Notes under the pieces: model-generated
Databases searched by the model: none
Seen by the model: only the letters and a program-made list of their open reading frames with translations
What the model was told of the DNA's origin: nothing
Source: Parasponia andersonii
Lineage: Eukaryota > Streptophyta > Magnoliopsida > Rosales > Cannabaceae
DNA: 64,000 nt
Direction of reading: 5' to 3'
Assembly: GCA_002914805.1 (NCBI GenBank)
Contig: JXTB01000021.1
Coordinates: 120,118-184,117 of the forward strand
In this document: one piece after another, positions 38,101 through 50,900 of the stretch
Numbering within the stretch: the stretch's first letter is position 1
How the letters are laid out: the number at the start of each line of letters is the position of its first letter
Position numbers and translations under genes: made by a program

Positions 38101-38704
38101 CCCATACTTTAACATCAAAATGTTGTGTTGCCCTCTCATCCCTATACACTAACTGCGCAAGGGTTGTCTTTCCTATCCCTCCCATTCCTACTATTGAGAT
38201 ACTTGAAGCCTTTCCTACTTGGGTTGCTTTACAAGATAACAACAGCTCAACTATATTCTCTTTATCTTCCTCCCTTCCATAAACCTCAGATTCAACAACA
38301 AAAGAGCTAGTTTCCCTTCCATCCCACTCTCTATGAACCATACTGCCCTCCCTCAAATTCAACCGGAACCCCTCATCTATGGTGGTTTCTAAAACTTTAA
38401 GTATCTTCGTTACCTCACTTGCATGTCGAGTGTACACCCTGGGATCTCCGATGGTAAAATCCATAAGCAAGTCTTCTGCATCGCAAGCAACATCTTTGAG
38501 CTTTGATAACCAAATTCTCACTGTTGTATCGGTTGCTTGTTGATTTTCTGCATCTTCAAGAAGTACTTGGACCATTGGTAAGGTGCGCTGGAGCTTTTGG
38601 ATGTTTTCCTTGAGATCCCACATGTTTCCAAACTTCTTTAGAACTGGAGTAGCCAATTTGTCAAGGATCACCTGAAAAATTGGGGACAGAACTATATCTG
38701 CCAT
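35111..38704 (-). CDS. CC-NB-ARC-LRR (CNL) disease-resistance protein, intact, intronless
   Basis: 1,197 residues from the Met at 38702-38704. This start gives the family-typical MADIVLSPIFQ; the open frame extends 24 codons further to 38776, but that leader is atypical. The order is a Rx-type coiled coil (1-120) with the EDVID-like LKDVACDAEDLL (69-80), then an NB-ARC domain: P-loop GMGGIGKTT (173-181), kinase-2 LIVLDDVW (248-255), RNBS-B KILITTR (277-283), GGLPLAAK (340-347), RNBS-D CLVFCSIFP (398-406) and MHD (467-469). Leucine-rich repeats fill about 500-1170, ending in regular LPEW/LSIQDCP repeats. All key motifs are intact. The product is expected to be a cytoplasmic or membrane-associated immune receptor that binds ADP/ATP and triggers defence on effector recognition. 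It closely resembles the RGA-type CNL at 1-3110. Confidence 0.95.
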   Translation of the reverse strand: MADIVLSPIFQVILDKLATPVLKKFGNMWDLKENIQKLQRTLPMVQVLLEDAENQQATDTTVRIWLSKLKDVACDAEDLLMDFTIGDPRVYTRHASEVTKILKVLETTIDEGFRLNLREGSMVHREWDGRETSSFVVESEVYGREEDKENIVELLLSCKATQVGKASSISIVGMGGIGKTTLAQLVYRDERATQHFDVKVWVFVSNQFDVKNIMVAVIESVTKEKCHILNMDALHSAVWSLLHKKRYLIVLDDVWIEKQDDLDKLKPLFRGGIDGTKILITTRSRKVAFMLESPSFSRHLNGLSEDACWSLFMQRAFQQGEEELHPALLPIGQQIVRKCGGLPLAAKALGSLMRFKREVREWLFVRDSELWNLDECESGILSALRLSYFHLPPHLKRCLVFCSIFPRHYEIKKDKLIRLWMAEGLVQSSSGKPPEDIGNDYFNNLLWMSFFIETKRCDNGVIIGHKMHDVIYDFVQSVAGLEYTILDCHLLTPRCFRQIRHSSVVCNFKSSVIPKELCDAKHLRTLLLFSGGTFEELPHEFYSNFKYLLVLDLCGSNLVDIDASIGHVSCLRFLDLSYTPIKRLPHVIEDLPLQTLNLFNCYDLVALPNLAKMRNLRHLNNNGCEALTGMLYSLQTRDQGMAVHTTSVDEFRQMVEMLTGQYGYFGGQYELQTLPLFVTGGPVDFNFLGKLNLQGSLKITHLENVRSVEEARNAGLRSKEGIESLGLYWGHDDGSFNINVNVMEEYVMNRSKRTRPSQSSRAPQSTDPGTLFEEEILENLQPHQNLRRLLIKGYRGIRFPHWSIPYLVSIDLIDCRKSEHLPTLGNLRFLNRLSLQSMHGVRCIGREFYGEGNEKPFPALKGLVLIDLPNLEDWFGPDGGEVFPSLSKLLVNKCPKLSMMPQILSIQHLKLHDCNATLVHLFRDLTSLRSLVIEKVSDLSYFSGAFPANNPLLKSLAIKSCPRLPSLPQELGNLTALKSLTVRWCEELSSLPLSMQSLNALESLEIGDCHGLMSLPEGGTSGLSNLRSLSIENCNNLTSLSMDFQYLTCLESLTIMYCPGIIMLPQGVENLSALRSLTLLSCPQLMCLPGELQNLRVLHSLEIRSCPGLEVLPEWIGNFVSLRSLAISDLPNIRLLPECMKCLTALQHLSIQDCPQLLERCQEQSGEDWPKIAHIPYKHIGAPDQANPSGAGSSSSN

Positions 38705-39702
38705 TTTTACAGTGATGGTTACAAGGATCAGAGGACTATAATAAGCAGATAAAAAGCATAAAGGCTGCAAGGACAACCAAGAGCTAGACAGTAATGGAAA
38801 GTTTCTTGAGACCTAGTGAAAAGGAACAAGCGCTCATAATAGCCAAGGCATGAAAGAAGACTTTTCTACAGCAGATCAAAATTCAAGCTGAGAGTTCAAA
38901 CACAACTTCCTGGAAAATTCACATTCGATAAAAAGCCACCAAGAAGTCAAGATTTGAAAAGTTATCAACCAATGAATATTGGTTCCATAAATCATTGACC
39001 TGAAGTCAAGAGGTATTGCTTCCAAATGGGCCATTGCCTATATACAACAGGACAGCATTTTCTATCCGTCTATTCATCACCTCACTCTGGTTGAAAATGA
39101 TTGTTGGTCCTTTCATAGAAACGTATAATTGACCAACTTTTTTTCTACTTAAATTAATAATTTTATCCAACATAATTCGGTAATATGCACCAAACGATGC
39201 TAGTGAAATTTCTCATATATTTTGCCTTTATCTGTACATGTCATAATAATTTCACTCAAAACTTGTTCAATCAGTCAAATGTTACTAAAAACAGAACACG
39301 AGTAAAGCTTGATCTCTAGCAGTATGGCCTTTTTGCTTCTTCAGCATTACAATGTTACAAAGCCCAAAGAATATACAAATCATCACATTGTAAAGAAAAA
39401 AGAAAATAAGGAAAAAAGAAAAGGAAGAAACATTGAAGAATACAATATGAAGATTTATGGTTAACTAAATCTAGGATCTCTTTTTACTGTTAAATAAGCC
39501 AGCCTAATCATCCCTTACTATGTTCTCTTTACAAGTGAATTTCATCTTCCTTCTCACAAGGTTTAGTGGTTCTATGCACATTGTTAGACTCGAAACAAAA
39601 TTTTGGTCGAGCGAAACTTTTAAGGTTTCCTTTTCTTCTTTTTTCTTTCCTCCTTTTTAACTGTTCCTCCGTATTTCATATGAGGGATTGATGGTTCTTC
39701 TA
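38705..39702. other. Spacer between the CNL start and the KEA3 3' end
   Basis: Holds the upstream region of the intact CNL (38705 to about 39200) and, nearer 39702, the probable KEA3 3' UTR. AT-rich; no further gene was seen. No TATA box can be assigned confidently. Confidence 0.5.
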
Positions 39703-40392
39703 TCATATTTGATTTCCTTCAGCAACACTAGATTTTATAGGAAGACCATTTCCTTTATCCAGTTCACAATACAGAACACCATCTAATTCGGAATTCACAG
39801 ATTGTTGGAGCTGGCTCTCATGCTTTGCCTGATCTACTGCTTTCCCTTCAGACCTCAAGACATCAGTCTCATTTGTCTTGTTTGCACTTGATGAATTCCT
39901 TTTAGATGAAGTCGATGGGCCGGATCCCCGAGCATCAGTAACATCAGCCACTCTCACCTTTTGAAACAAACCCTTTTAGATGCACATATTGATACAACTG
40001 TTTACCAAGGCTATTAAAAGAACAACCTATGAGAAAAATGTACATAGAAACAACTATGCCGACAAGAACATATTCTTGTGGCTTGAGCAGTATAGCAAAT
40101 AAAGGAGCTAAGGAAAAAATTTTAGGTCTTCAAACAGTTTACCCAGTGAGAGTAGATAAATAAAATGGACAATATCTAGAAGTATACATGGAACACACAT
40201 GTTATGGGGAGAAGACAAATGAATCCAAATCACATTTCAGGTACCAGATCATATGAAATTATGAATAATTCAGCAGCATAAACGATAAATTACTAAGTGA
40301 TAGGATCCATTTTTAGCAAAAATTAAACAAAGCAGATGTTCCTTTTTTTTTTCTCTATTGCCTCACCAATCTTTGAACCATTTGGGGAGAAC

Positions 40393-40430
<38 letters not shown>

Positions 40431-41853
40431 CTAGATCTGGTTGTTCTAAGTAAAAATAAATAAATTAACAAATAGATAAATAAATAGAATAAAATAAAAT
40501 AAACTATGCCAAAGTTAAAAATCATGGCTATAGTGTTCAAATCAAGCATCTGTGTATGGCTACAAAGTCCCAGCTTGTGCATGTATATTGACGTAAATTC
40601 AGTGAAGGTGAGTCACTTTCAGTTTTCATCAACCAAAGTACTAAAATCTATTTCAATAACTATATAAGTACCTGTAATGGCTTCATAATTTCAGCTTCTC
40701 GGTCATCACTTTTGTCGAGTGATTCTTGAGCTTGTAGCTCCATGGAGTCGCGGACAAGCTGGCTAAGAAAGCTTACATCATCAGACATGACACCAAGCCC
40801 TTTCAAAAGCTTGGACCCTAGCTGCAAACTTGTCTGCCAGAAACAAATGTAGTCAGCTTCTCCAGGTTACAAAATGGGAGACCTTCCGGTTACGTTTCCA
40901 AACATTAAAAATTGTTTGTTAGTACCTCCGCATTTTCCAGAATGGCATCTGTTGCTCCTGCTTTCTTCAGATCTAAAAGGTGTCTGAGATCCTGAGCTCT
41001 GGCATAAATGGGAATCTGACATGTTGAAATTTCACCATATGATATAAGCAACCAAACCAGTTTAATCATAGAAATAGAGAAATAAATGAAGCTAGCGATA
41101 GCTTAACAAACACCAAATTAAGAAAGACCACGTGAAAATCGAAAATAAAATGTCACTTAAGAACAACAGTAAATTCTACAGACTATTAATTACTGAAGCA
41201 TGTTAGCACATCCTTCATCACTCTTACATATGAAGAGAGAAACAAATAGACAGGGAAGGAGAATTGCTATTGTTTGTAAACTATAAAACTTTCTATTGAA
41301 ATAATAAAAAGATAATAAAAAAATATCTTTTAACCAACTAGATTCGCCAAGAATTTTCAGTCATTTTCCAATTTATAGCATGCAGGAAACTTGAATGCAA
41401 ATGGAGAGATAAGAGCTTTCAAGAATGCTTGAGACGAAAATTTAGAGAAGCCCTGTAAGTGTTGCAAGGATCTATGTTGACTTTCAACAAATCACAGTTA
41501 CTAGGCATCTAATGCAATATGATTTTTTCCAGCAAAGGTTCTCTCAAAATAAATTGGAAATCCGGGCCTCGTCTATTTCTTTTGTTATAATTCCCTGGAA
41601 ATGTAATTTGTCCAACGTTCCAAAAAGGACAATTATGCAATCTTGTGTTTTTATCAACAAAAGCTACTTCCAGTAGTGTAATCAACAATTTTGAGTCAAC
41701 CAGATCAGTCCCATATGTCTATGTCTGATGTCAAACCCAGCAAAGACACTCAGAACTTCTACATTCTCGCAATGTTCCAACTAGAATTTATCCATTGCAC
41801 TTGTCCAAGACACACACAAGTGACAGATATAGAAAGATAGATAGATAGATTAA

Positions 41854-41900
<47 letters not shown>

Positions 41901-44900
41901 TCACTCCAGGAAAAGCTACACGAAGCCTTTGAACCGCCTCAATTGTCCTTTTCTTTCCTGTGTACATGACCATAACAGCTTTTGGAGAAGAGATTCCAGC
42001 CGACTGCAAAACTGATGGACGTGATCCATCCCCATAAAGTGTGGGAAAACCAAGTTTCCTAGATGCCTGTAGATGAAATAGCGAAAAATGTAAACATCAT
42101 CAAAATGCATAGAACTACCTTCCACCATAACGAGAATAATTAAATGACAAATATATGGATTTTTTCAGTTAAAGGAAAATACATGGATTTAAGTTTCCGA
42201 AATTACTACTCAAAGAAAAAGCAGGCTTCACCCTCCTACAGCATATCACAATGTAGGCAAGTTTCTTAGAAAAATGCAGAAATATTCTAAGGTAACAAAC
42301 TCCTTTTATTTTTTCCATAAGAAAGGAAAACTTTTCAAAGGTCACAACTTATCAGAGCATATTGAGAATTTATTTCTCTGATTTATCCTAGGAGGACATA
42401 ATGCCAGGATTAAAAGTCATAATTAAATAGTATGTCCAAATCCTCTAGTTTTTTATGCACTATGTCTGTCAGTGCATTAAAGCTACTGAACGTCAATCCA
42501 CATGAGTTTTTTCTCATATTTAATTACTGAAGTGTGAAAAGATCTCTTAAACTTCTCTCTGAACTATATATTTTCTTTAAAAGAAATGTGACCAAATACT
42601 TGCTCAAACAGAAAACAACATAAGTAGACAATGTTAAAGATGAAGGACATCAGTAAGATACATAAGGAATCTATTTTATTATTATTAATTAGTATTATCC
42701 GATTATTACAATGTTTTATTTAATTATTTGATTTTATTTAATTTTGGGAACTAGATTTAAGTTTCTTGTTTGTGTTAGTTTCCTAGTTGTGTTCAGATGC
42801 CTCTTTATAAAGCCTCATCTGTGCTTATTGTTTTCAGACTACGAATGAATGACCATGGAATTATCTTTGAGAATTCTCTTTCTTGATTCACTTATATCTC
42901 TCTAATATCTCCCTTGATTTCTCTCTCTCTAGAATTCCTCTTTTTTCTCTTAATTCTACTAAAATCTCCTCTTTCTCTTCTCTCTTCGCTATTCTCCCTC
43001 TACCCTACATCAGTATCTCAAGATCTGATGCATTAGTAAACTACTTCCAGATAACAACAATGTCTACATCCACTATGCAGGAGAGTAATCAATACTGTCT
43101 GGAATAAATTTTCATTTTAATAATCACTAATCATTTTAATAATCACATAACTTTTCTGCTTAGTTTCTGGTTTGAAAGTCAATGTAGGAAAGAGTACGTT
43201 ATTGGGCATCGGGGTGGATGAGGGGTTTGTCTCTGAATTATGAAGTATGGTAGGATGTGAGGAAGGGGAATGGCCCACTAAGTATCTGGGCATGCCTTTA
43301 GGTGGTAATCCTCGCCATGCAGGGTTTCGGGATCCAGTAGTTAAGAAACTAGCAAAAAGACTGGATGGATGAAAAGGGCCTTTTGTCAAAAGAGGGTAGA
43401 TTAAAACATATTAAATCTGTTTTGTCAGCTCTTCCAACTTATTACCTTTCATTGTTCTCAATTCCAATCGGAATACAAAGATGTTAGAAAACTAACGAGG
43501 GATTTTTTGTGGAATAGAATGGATAGAGATAGTAGTGATCATTTGGTCGCCTGGGAGATGGTGTGTAGATCAAAACAAAATGGAGATATGGGCATCAGAA
43601 ATTTGATGGCAAGAAATAAAGCTTTGTTGTTCAAATGATTGTAAAGATTCCCACGTGAGAGAGATACATTGTGGTATTCTGTTATTAAAAGCAAATACGG
43701 GTTGCATGAAAACGGGTGGGATTCGGAGTTGGCTAGTGGATCTACTTACAGAAGCCCCTTGGAAATTCATATCTTCTTTGTATGAAGATTTAAGAAATTC
43801 GGTGAAGCTTAAGATGGGCAATGGGAAGAGGGTTAAGTTTTGGGAGGATCGGTGGCTTGGGGAAGAAGCTTTTTCTACCCATTTTCCAATTTTTTATAGG
43901 TTATCTTCAGCCCAAAATTTTACCATTTCCGAGATGAGAGTTTTCCAATCGGACATTACTTCTCAGTGGGTGGAATTTTCGCTTTCATAGAAATTTGAAC
44001 GAGAGGGAATTTACGAGTTTTGTGGTATTATCTAGCATGCTGGATCACGTTAATATAATTGATGAAATTGAAGATCAAAGAATATGGTCTCCAGATAGTT
44101 CTTTGGGTTTTTCCTGCAAATTTGCTTTTTCCTTTCTTTGAGAGGAAGATCATCAAGATTTCATTTTGTATAAATTCATATGGATAGTCTCTGTTCCAAC
44201 TAAAGTGAAATTCTTTGCTTGGTCTTTAAGAGTCGGAAAGTTAAATACCCAGGAGACATTTCAAAGGAGAAGACCTGACCAAAGTATCTCTCCAAATTGG
44301 TGTGTTTTGTGCAAAAGAAACGAGGAATCTTCGAATCATCTCTTTCTTCATTGTGAATTTTCTTTGAAAATTTGGTAGAGAATATGTGCTGAATTTGGTT
44401 TGAGTTGGGCAATTCCGGATAATATTTTGTCCTGGATTCATATTGCGGCACAACAACAGTGGAGAGGTGGCAGGAAAACTTTGTGGGACTACGCAATATG
44501 GGCAACATTATGGGCTATCTGGGGTGAAAGTAATTCCAGAGTTTTTAGTGAAGAACATGGTTCTATAGACAGTTCATGGGAAAAGATTCAGTTTTGGGTA
44601 GCATTATGGGTTCAGGGAAAAGAAGAGTTCAGGGAATGGATGTTTGCTGATTTGCTAAGGGGGTGGTCGAAGCTCTTGTAATTTTATTTTCAATTATTAC
44701 TGTTTCTAGCTTTGTTCTCTGGGGACATCTTGTCCCTTTCTTTTACTATTATCTTTTTAATAATACTCTTTCTCGTTTCTTTTCAAAAAAAAAAAATATC
44801 AAATGATTCAAACTCAATGTAGCATTCTATATTTAAGAAAATAAGAATACATATGCATATCAATTGCATCTTGGGACTAAAGATGACAAATTTTATTCTC

Positions 44901-47900
44901 ACTGACCTTCACCACAGAAGGATCTAGATCAAAAGCTACAAATGGACGTGTTACATCACTATCTATGCCTGCAGCCATTGGAGTGGATAAGAAATTAGCA
45001 AGGACCTGCACATAAGAAACAGAGATCATTCCATTGGAACTTAGAGTTTCAGCACAGCTAGGACTGCTAATTCTTACTGCAGAAAGGGAAAATCGTACCT
45101 GACCCATTTGTCCAAACCCAAGGATAACAACAGGTTCATTAGCCTCGAAGTTCACCATTTCAGCAGCTTGCTGTGAATTTTTTTTTATTCAACTAATAAG
45201 GTACATTATTTCAGCTGAAGAAAATAGGGTTATAATGTATTTAAGTTTCCCCATGCACCAGAACTGCATAGATTCATGACCAGGGTAATTACGAAGTAAT
45301 ATAATAAACAGATAATCTTAGTCCTTGTCCTTAATCAACTGTTTTTCGAACTATCCACTAGCCCCTTCACCTTTCATCTCATACAAGGAAGAAGGGCCAT
45401 GGAATTTATCAGAAATTCAGGAAGTGCTGGTTATCTTAAATTTTTACACTCGTTAATATCATGGCATAAAAGTAATCTTTTTGGACTTTCATACTATGAC
45501 TATATCAAGCTGTATAAGTGGCCACATTGTGACCTCCAATTAATGCTTTCATAAATCTCAACAAGTGTTAAAATTAGGGCATACATCCTCTTCATTGAAC
45601 TTCTCATCAATGATTTCCGCAGCCCTTCTTCCAGCTTCATTAAGCGCAGGTGTTAAAGCCATTGACAAGACGACAACAATTATAAGCAACTTGTTGAGCT
45701 CAAGCGGTAGTACACCAAGACTGCTTGCAACAAGGACAAAAATTGTGAATTTAAAAAAAAATAAAAGCAAAAACAATAACAACAACAACCAGGGGAAATG
45801 TTAGGAGATCCTTTGCACATTGCATTTTGAACCCACCTGTTTGCAAGAGAAAAAACTACAAAACCAAATTCACCTCCTTGAGATAGAAGCAACCCAATTC
45901 TTACACTTTCCTGCAGACTGAGTCCAACACGAGGACCTATTGCAGTTATGATCAGTGTCTTGATGACAATCAAGCCTGCGAGGAGTGAAAGTACATTTGG
46001 CCACTCTCGGGAGAGAAGCTGCACAGAAAAGAAAACAACCTTCAGCAAAATGTACATTAGAGTATGGACTGTTCTGTTCTTGCAATCATGGTACATTATG
46101 AGTTCAGTATGTCAGATACCAAGACAATGATACATATTCCCAACTCAAGTTCTTTAAGTTTATACACAACTTTCATAGGATCATTTTTTCCCTCTAAAAT
46201 CATCACAGAATTTTCCTCTTAGACACATGGACTCGAAAAATCTTGTCATGTTACTACCTGCATGTCAATGGAAGTTCCAGTAGTCACGAAAAATAATCCA
46301 AGGAGTAAGCCTCTAAATGGTCTTATATCAGCTTCAATCTGGGTTCGGAAATTTGTTTCTGCTAATAATGCTCCAGCCAAAAATGCACCAAGCTGCGTGT
46401 GAAATATATGAGTCACAAAATATGGCAGGCATACATCTCAAACATTCCCTATTTATGAGGATAGATGTCTAACCGTGTCACTGAAACCCAACTTCTGGGT
46501 TATAAGTGATGTCCCAGCAACTGTCAATAAGCAGAGTGCAACAAAAGCCTCAGAGCTCCTTGCTTCTGCAACAACCTGAACGTAAAATTTTAATTTAGTT
46601 TTGACCGGAAAATGAAAACAAATGAAGGAGCCTTTTGCCGTTTGACGAATAGGCACACCTCAAAAACTCGCCTAAGAAGGTATTTTCCTCCAAGAGAAAG
46701 CAGACCCAATCCTCCTAAAGCCTTTAAACTTTCTTTAGCAAGCATTGGCCAAAGACTTTCCTCGACTAGGTTCTGCAGAAAAATAAACGAAGCATTTACT
46801 CAAGGAATTAAATGCATCAGAAAGGAGACAAATAAAGGGATTAAGTTTACAAGCATATTAGGACAAATTAGAAGCGTAATAAAGTTTTGCTTACCAGTGA
46901 AAAATACTTATACAATAATGTAAGACATAGGAATTTTTTTCATAATAATAAAAAATTAAAAGTAAAAAAAAAAAGGAAAAGGTGCAAAAACTAGCTTGCT
47001 CAAGTGCACCTGTAGTCGGATTCAAAATTGACGAGGACATAAAGAGGAAAATTTTGCAAGGCCTAATGGCGTGACATGGCACAAAAAAGGCTCTTAACTG
47101 GTCAAGGCTAATACACACAAATGTATCGGAGATATGTATATATATAGATCAAAAAGGTCATACTAGGCCCTGACCTAGCAGCTCGAGCCACCAAGATAAA
47201 AATAAATGTTGCAACAAATATACCTGGCTCTCTAGCACTGGAAGTATGACCAACAGAGGGACAACTGCTATGTCCTGCAAATGTCAAGCAGTGGAGAGTC
47301 CAAACGTTATTGACATCTATTAGCATTATGAGCCTACAAAATCCCGAGTGAAGTAAAACAAAATGCAATAGCACCATTAATGATAATTAATTCAGTTCTT
47401 TGAGTAAAGTATGATAATACTTAATTTGGAAATGAAGATAACTTCAAGTATGGATGTAATAACAGAACCTGTAAAAGAAGTACCCCCAGAGTTGCTGAGC
47501 CAAATCTTGTTGGAAGCTCACCTTTCTCTGCAAGTAACTATAGAAAATGTACATAAGCTCTAGCCTCTATGAAATCAGGATTAATCTTTGGATTTTGCTT
47601 GGGTGGAACTTTGAATGAATATAAGGATTATTCGTTTTCTTTGATAAGTAATTTCTTGTAGTTCTTCTTTTGTTTCTAGTTTTTATGAGGACAGCTTGTT
47701 CTCTTTTCTCTTTGTTGTTCTGTTGTTCGTATACACACATATACTCCATACAATATAAGTTCTAGTTCCTTCTTTTTTTGAAAGAAAAAAGAAGAAGAAG
47801 AGAGAAAAAGAAAATGCAACTAAAAGATTGGAATCCCCTCCAGATTGTGGATGCATATATAGGAAAGGCATAATACTAAATGTATCCAAATAGTGCAATA

Positions 47901-50900
47901 AGCCAAAATCCAAAAAAGTTGGAACCTATACAGTGGATATGCTAGTAATTCTAGTTGCATGATTATGTCTGATGTGTCAATACTAGAAAAAAGAAAGGGG
48001 CTTGTTATTTGATCAGAATATATTCTACATTTCTAATATTAAAGTACCTGCAGAACAAAAGCTGAAGAAGAGAGAGAGAGAGCAGCACCAATCACAATAG
48101 CCTCATCAACACTTCTTATGTTGACCTGTCATGCGAACATTCTGGTCAGAATCTAAGAGAAATTTGGATTATTGGTAGTTAACTTGTTGCCTTAGCTAGG
48201 GACAACAACCAAAATTTCAGTCCACTTTTTTTAAAAAAAAATTTTAAAAAATAGCATGAAAAAAATTAACCGTGGTCGACATAATCCAAGATGGATGAAA
48301 GTCTGGAAACTGGGATGCATTCCACTCGATTAATTGAGTAAAATAATCCAATGGACACATGACATTAGAAATTCTCATCCAGAAAATGAATAGGAGAGTA
48401 ATTCAATTGCAAAGAATGGTGATAACTTGCAGCAAAGATCAAAGTTGCAAAAAGATGAAAAAAATCTCACCAAATCAGGCCTCGAGTGGAAAAGGAACTC
48501 CAGGATTCTTGTTCCAATAGCCCCATTAGGAGGAAGTTCAAATGCTGTGAAAGCAATTGTAGACAACATGACCTTCAAGAAGGAAAAAAAATTGGGGACT
48601 ATAAGATCAAATGTCCAATCAGCATTCATAGAGGACTAGTCCATATCATATCTGAACCAGAGAAATGGTCAAGTAAGACCAAAGGTATGACCAAATCAAG
48701 TTCTACACTATTAAAGGCCTATACAACATCAGGATTTTGATAAATCGGTTTCCTGATCATGCTTATTAAAAAAAATTTCAGTGTACTTGACAACTAAAAG
48801 CAAAAAAAAAAAAAAAAAGAAAAAAAAAAAAACAGAACTTTTTTCTTTTAACTTGAAATAGAAACTGTCCAATTTTAGTTACCTTTAGAAAGAACAACCA
48901 TCTGATTATCAATAAACACAACATGATATTACTTATTCTGTTGCTTTCAGGCTTCAGCATCATACCTGAGTCAATCCCAAACCGAAGGCAAATTTTGCAA
49001 GAGCTTTTAGACGTGCAAACGAAAGCTCTAAACCCATCTCAAATAGCTGAAAAGAAAATTTGAGAGTCCATAGTAAATAAGAAACGAATTTTCAGGATAT
49101 ATTGCCACAAAAGGTTTACAAGCTTTCTAGTCAAACTATTCTCTCTCATTCTTTGGAGGAATTGATTTTATCTTGATGCATTGCTAATGTTGGAGGAGTT
49201 GAAATTGCAATATCACATAACAAAATATAAAGAAATAGGAGATATGTTGCTGCCAAAAAGCTCCACAAACTTCTTCTTTAGTTAATTTACCAAATTCAGC
49301 ATGGGAAACCTAATTCTTAGCCTAACTGTTAGCATAATGAATAGGTACATGCAACAATCATGAATAGAACTTGATTTAAAATGTATGTTCCTATTTACAA
49401 GCAACCAAAATACAATGGCTTCAAAAACAAATGATCCAAGGATACAGTTTCTCTATTAATCACAATCAACAACCCTCAAACTTTACACTAGTTTCAATTT
49501 CTTCCCTTTTCATTTAACAACATTAACCTCGAATTTGATACACAAGTCAACTAGCCTCTTTACAAACTTCGCAAAATTTTGTAAAATTGAACTGAGAAAG
49601 TATTAGCAAAATAGTCATTAATAATATGGCTTGCATAAAAAATATTGTAGATGAAGAAGAAAAAAGACCAAAGAAAATATGGCTCACATTTTGTCTCTTC
49701 GTTCTGACACTGCAAATTTATTTAAATAACATATCTTTCATATTTATAAAAAATCAATGTTGGCATTGTTGAAAATTAAGTTCTAGAACCAAAGTCTCCT
49801 AACGCTGAAGTTTAGGGAGTACATTTATAGTACAAACCTTTTGAGGGGGTTAAAAAAAGTTTTAGAAAACATGATAACAACCTAGCAGGCAGGAAAATGA
49901 CAAGATGATACCCACAAGAGCAGGAACGGAAAAACCAATAGTATTAATGCTTTTGTGTGAAACAAAAATTCTGAGTGAAACGAAGACAGGTTGAAAAGCT
50001 TACCAAGAAAAGAATCCCCCATTCAGACAGAACTTTGACATCTGTTAGATTTCTAATCAAGCCAAACTGATTGAGTACTACACCGGCAAAGAAGAAACCA
50101 AGAATCTGACAAAAATATTATAAAAGATTTTTGGCAAGCCTTTAAATTTGACAAGGATAATAAATCTAAAAGGTATCAACGGAAGAAATATAGACACAAT
50201 CTGAAAGGGTTGAGGAACGAATCGTATTCTAACCGGGCTAGCTCTAATGATCTTGAAAGCAGGAACAACAATGACAGTCACAGCTAGTAATGTCAAAGTA
50301 TCCATGCCTAGATCATTGATGACATCAACAGCAGTGGCAACATCAACTGCTGCATAAATATGTGATCTTGCTCTATGGCCTGATCTTTTGTTGGATACAT
50401 ACAATCCTCCTTGATCACATAACGCAGAGGATTGCAATGGATTGAAATTTCTCGAAATAGTAGAGCCAGGACTTGTCCTATAATTGATGGCACATGATAA
50501 CAAACGGCTTTGAAAATTACCGAAACAAATAATATTCAATCTATGCCCACCCGATCGTGAGACATCATGAGAGCAGGCCAAATAGGGGCTATTTTCCTTG
50601 GTAAACTGACATCCCTGCAAAGTAATGCACGCATGAGAATGGTTAATACCACCATGACAATTGCACTGTAGCAAGCACTGTACATTTACACACACACACA
50701 CACATATTTATGGACACCTAGAATATGATTAAGTGGATTGACATATGTTGATTATCAAGCAAATTAGACAGCACATCATGTTTCATGAAGAAACTGATGT
50801 TGTGATCTAACACAAAATTTTTCAATAGTTTATATTGGGGTTTACAACTAGAGTGAGAATTTTTCTCCAATCTCAATGGTAAATAAAAACAGGGAAAATA

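Noticed and set aside
38705..38776. 24-codon N-terminal extension of the intact CNL
   Set aside because: CNL proteins of this type start at MAD(I/L)VL, the paralogue does so too, and the leader is hydrophobic and atypical.
44200..44508. Minus-strand frames in KEA3 intron 15
   Set aside because: Antisense to the LINE zf-RVT domain; not part of KEA3, whose flanking exons splice in phase without it.
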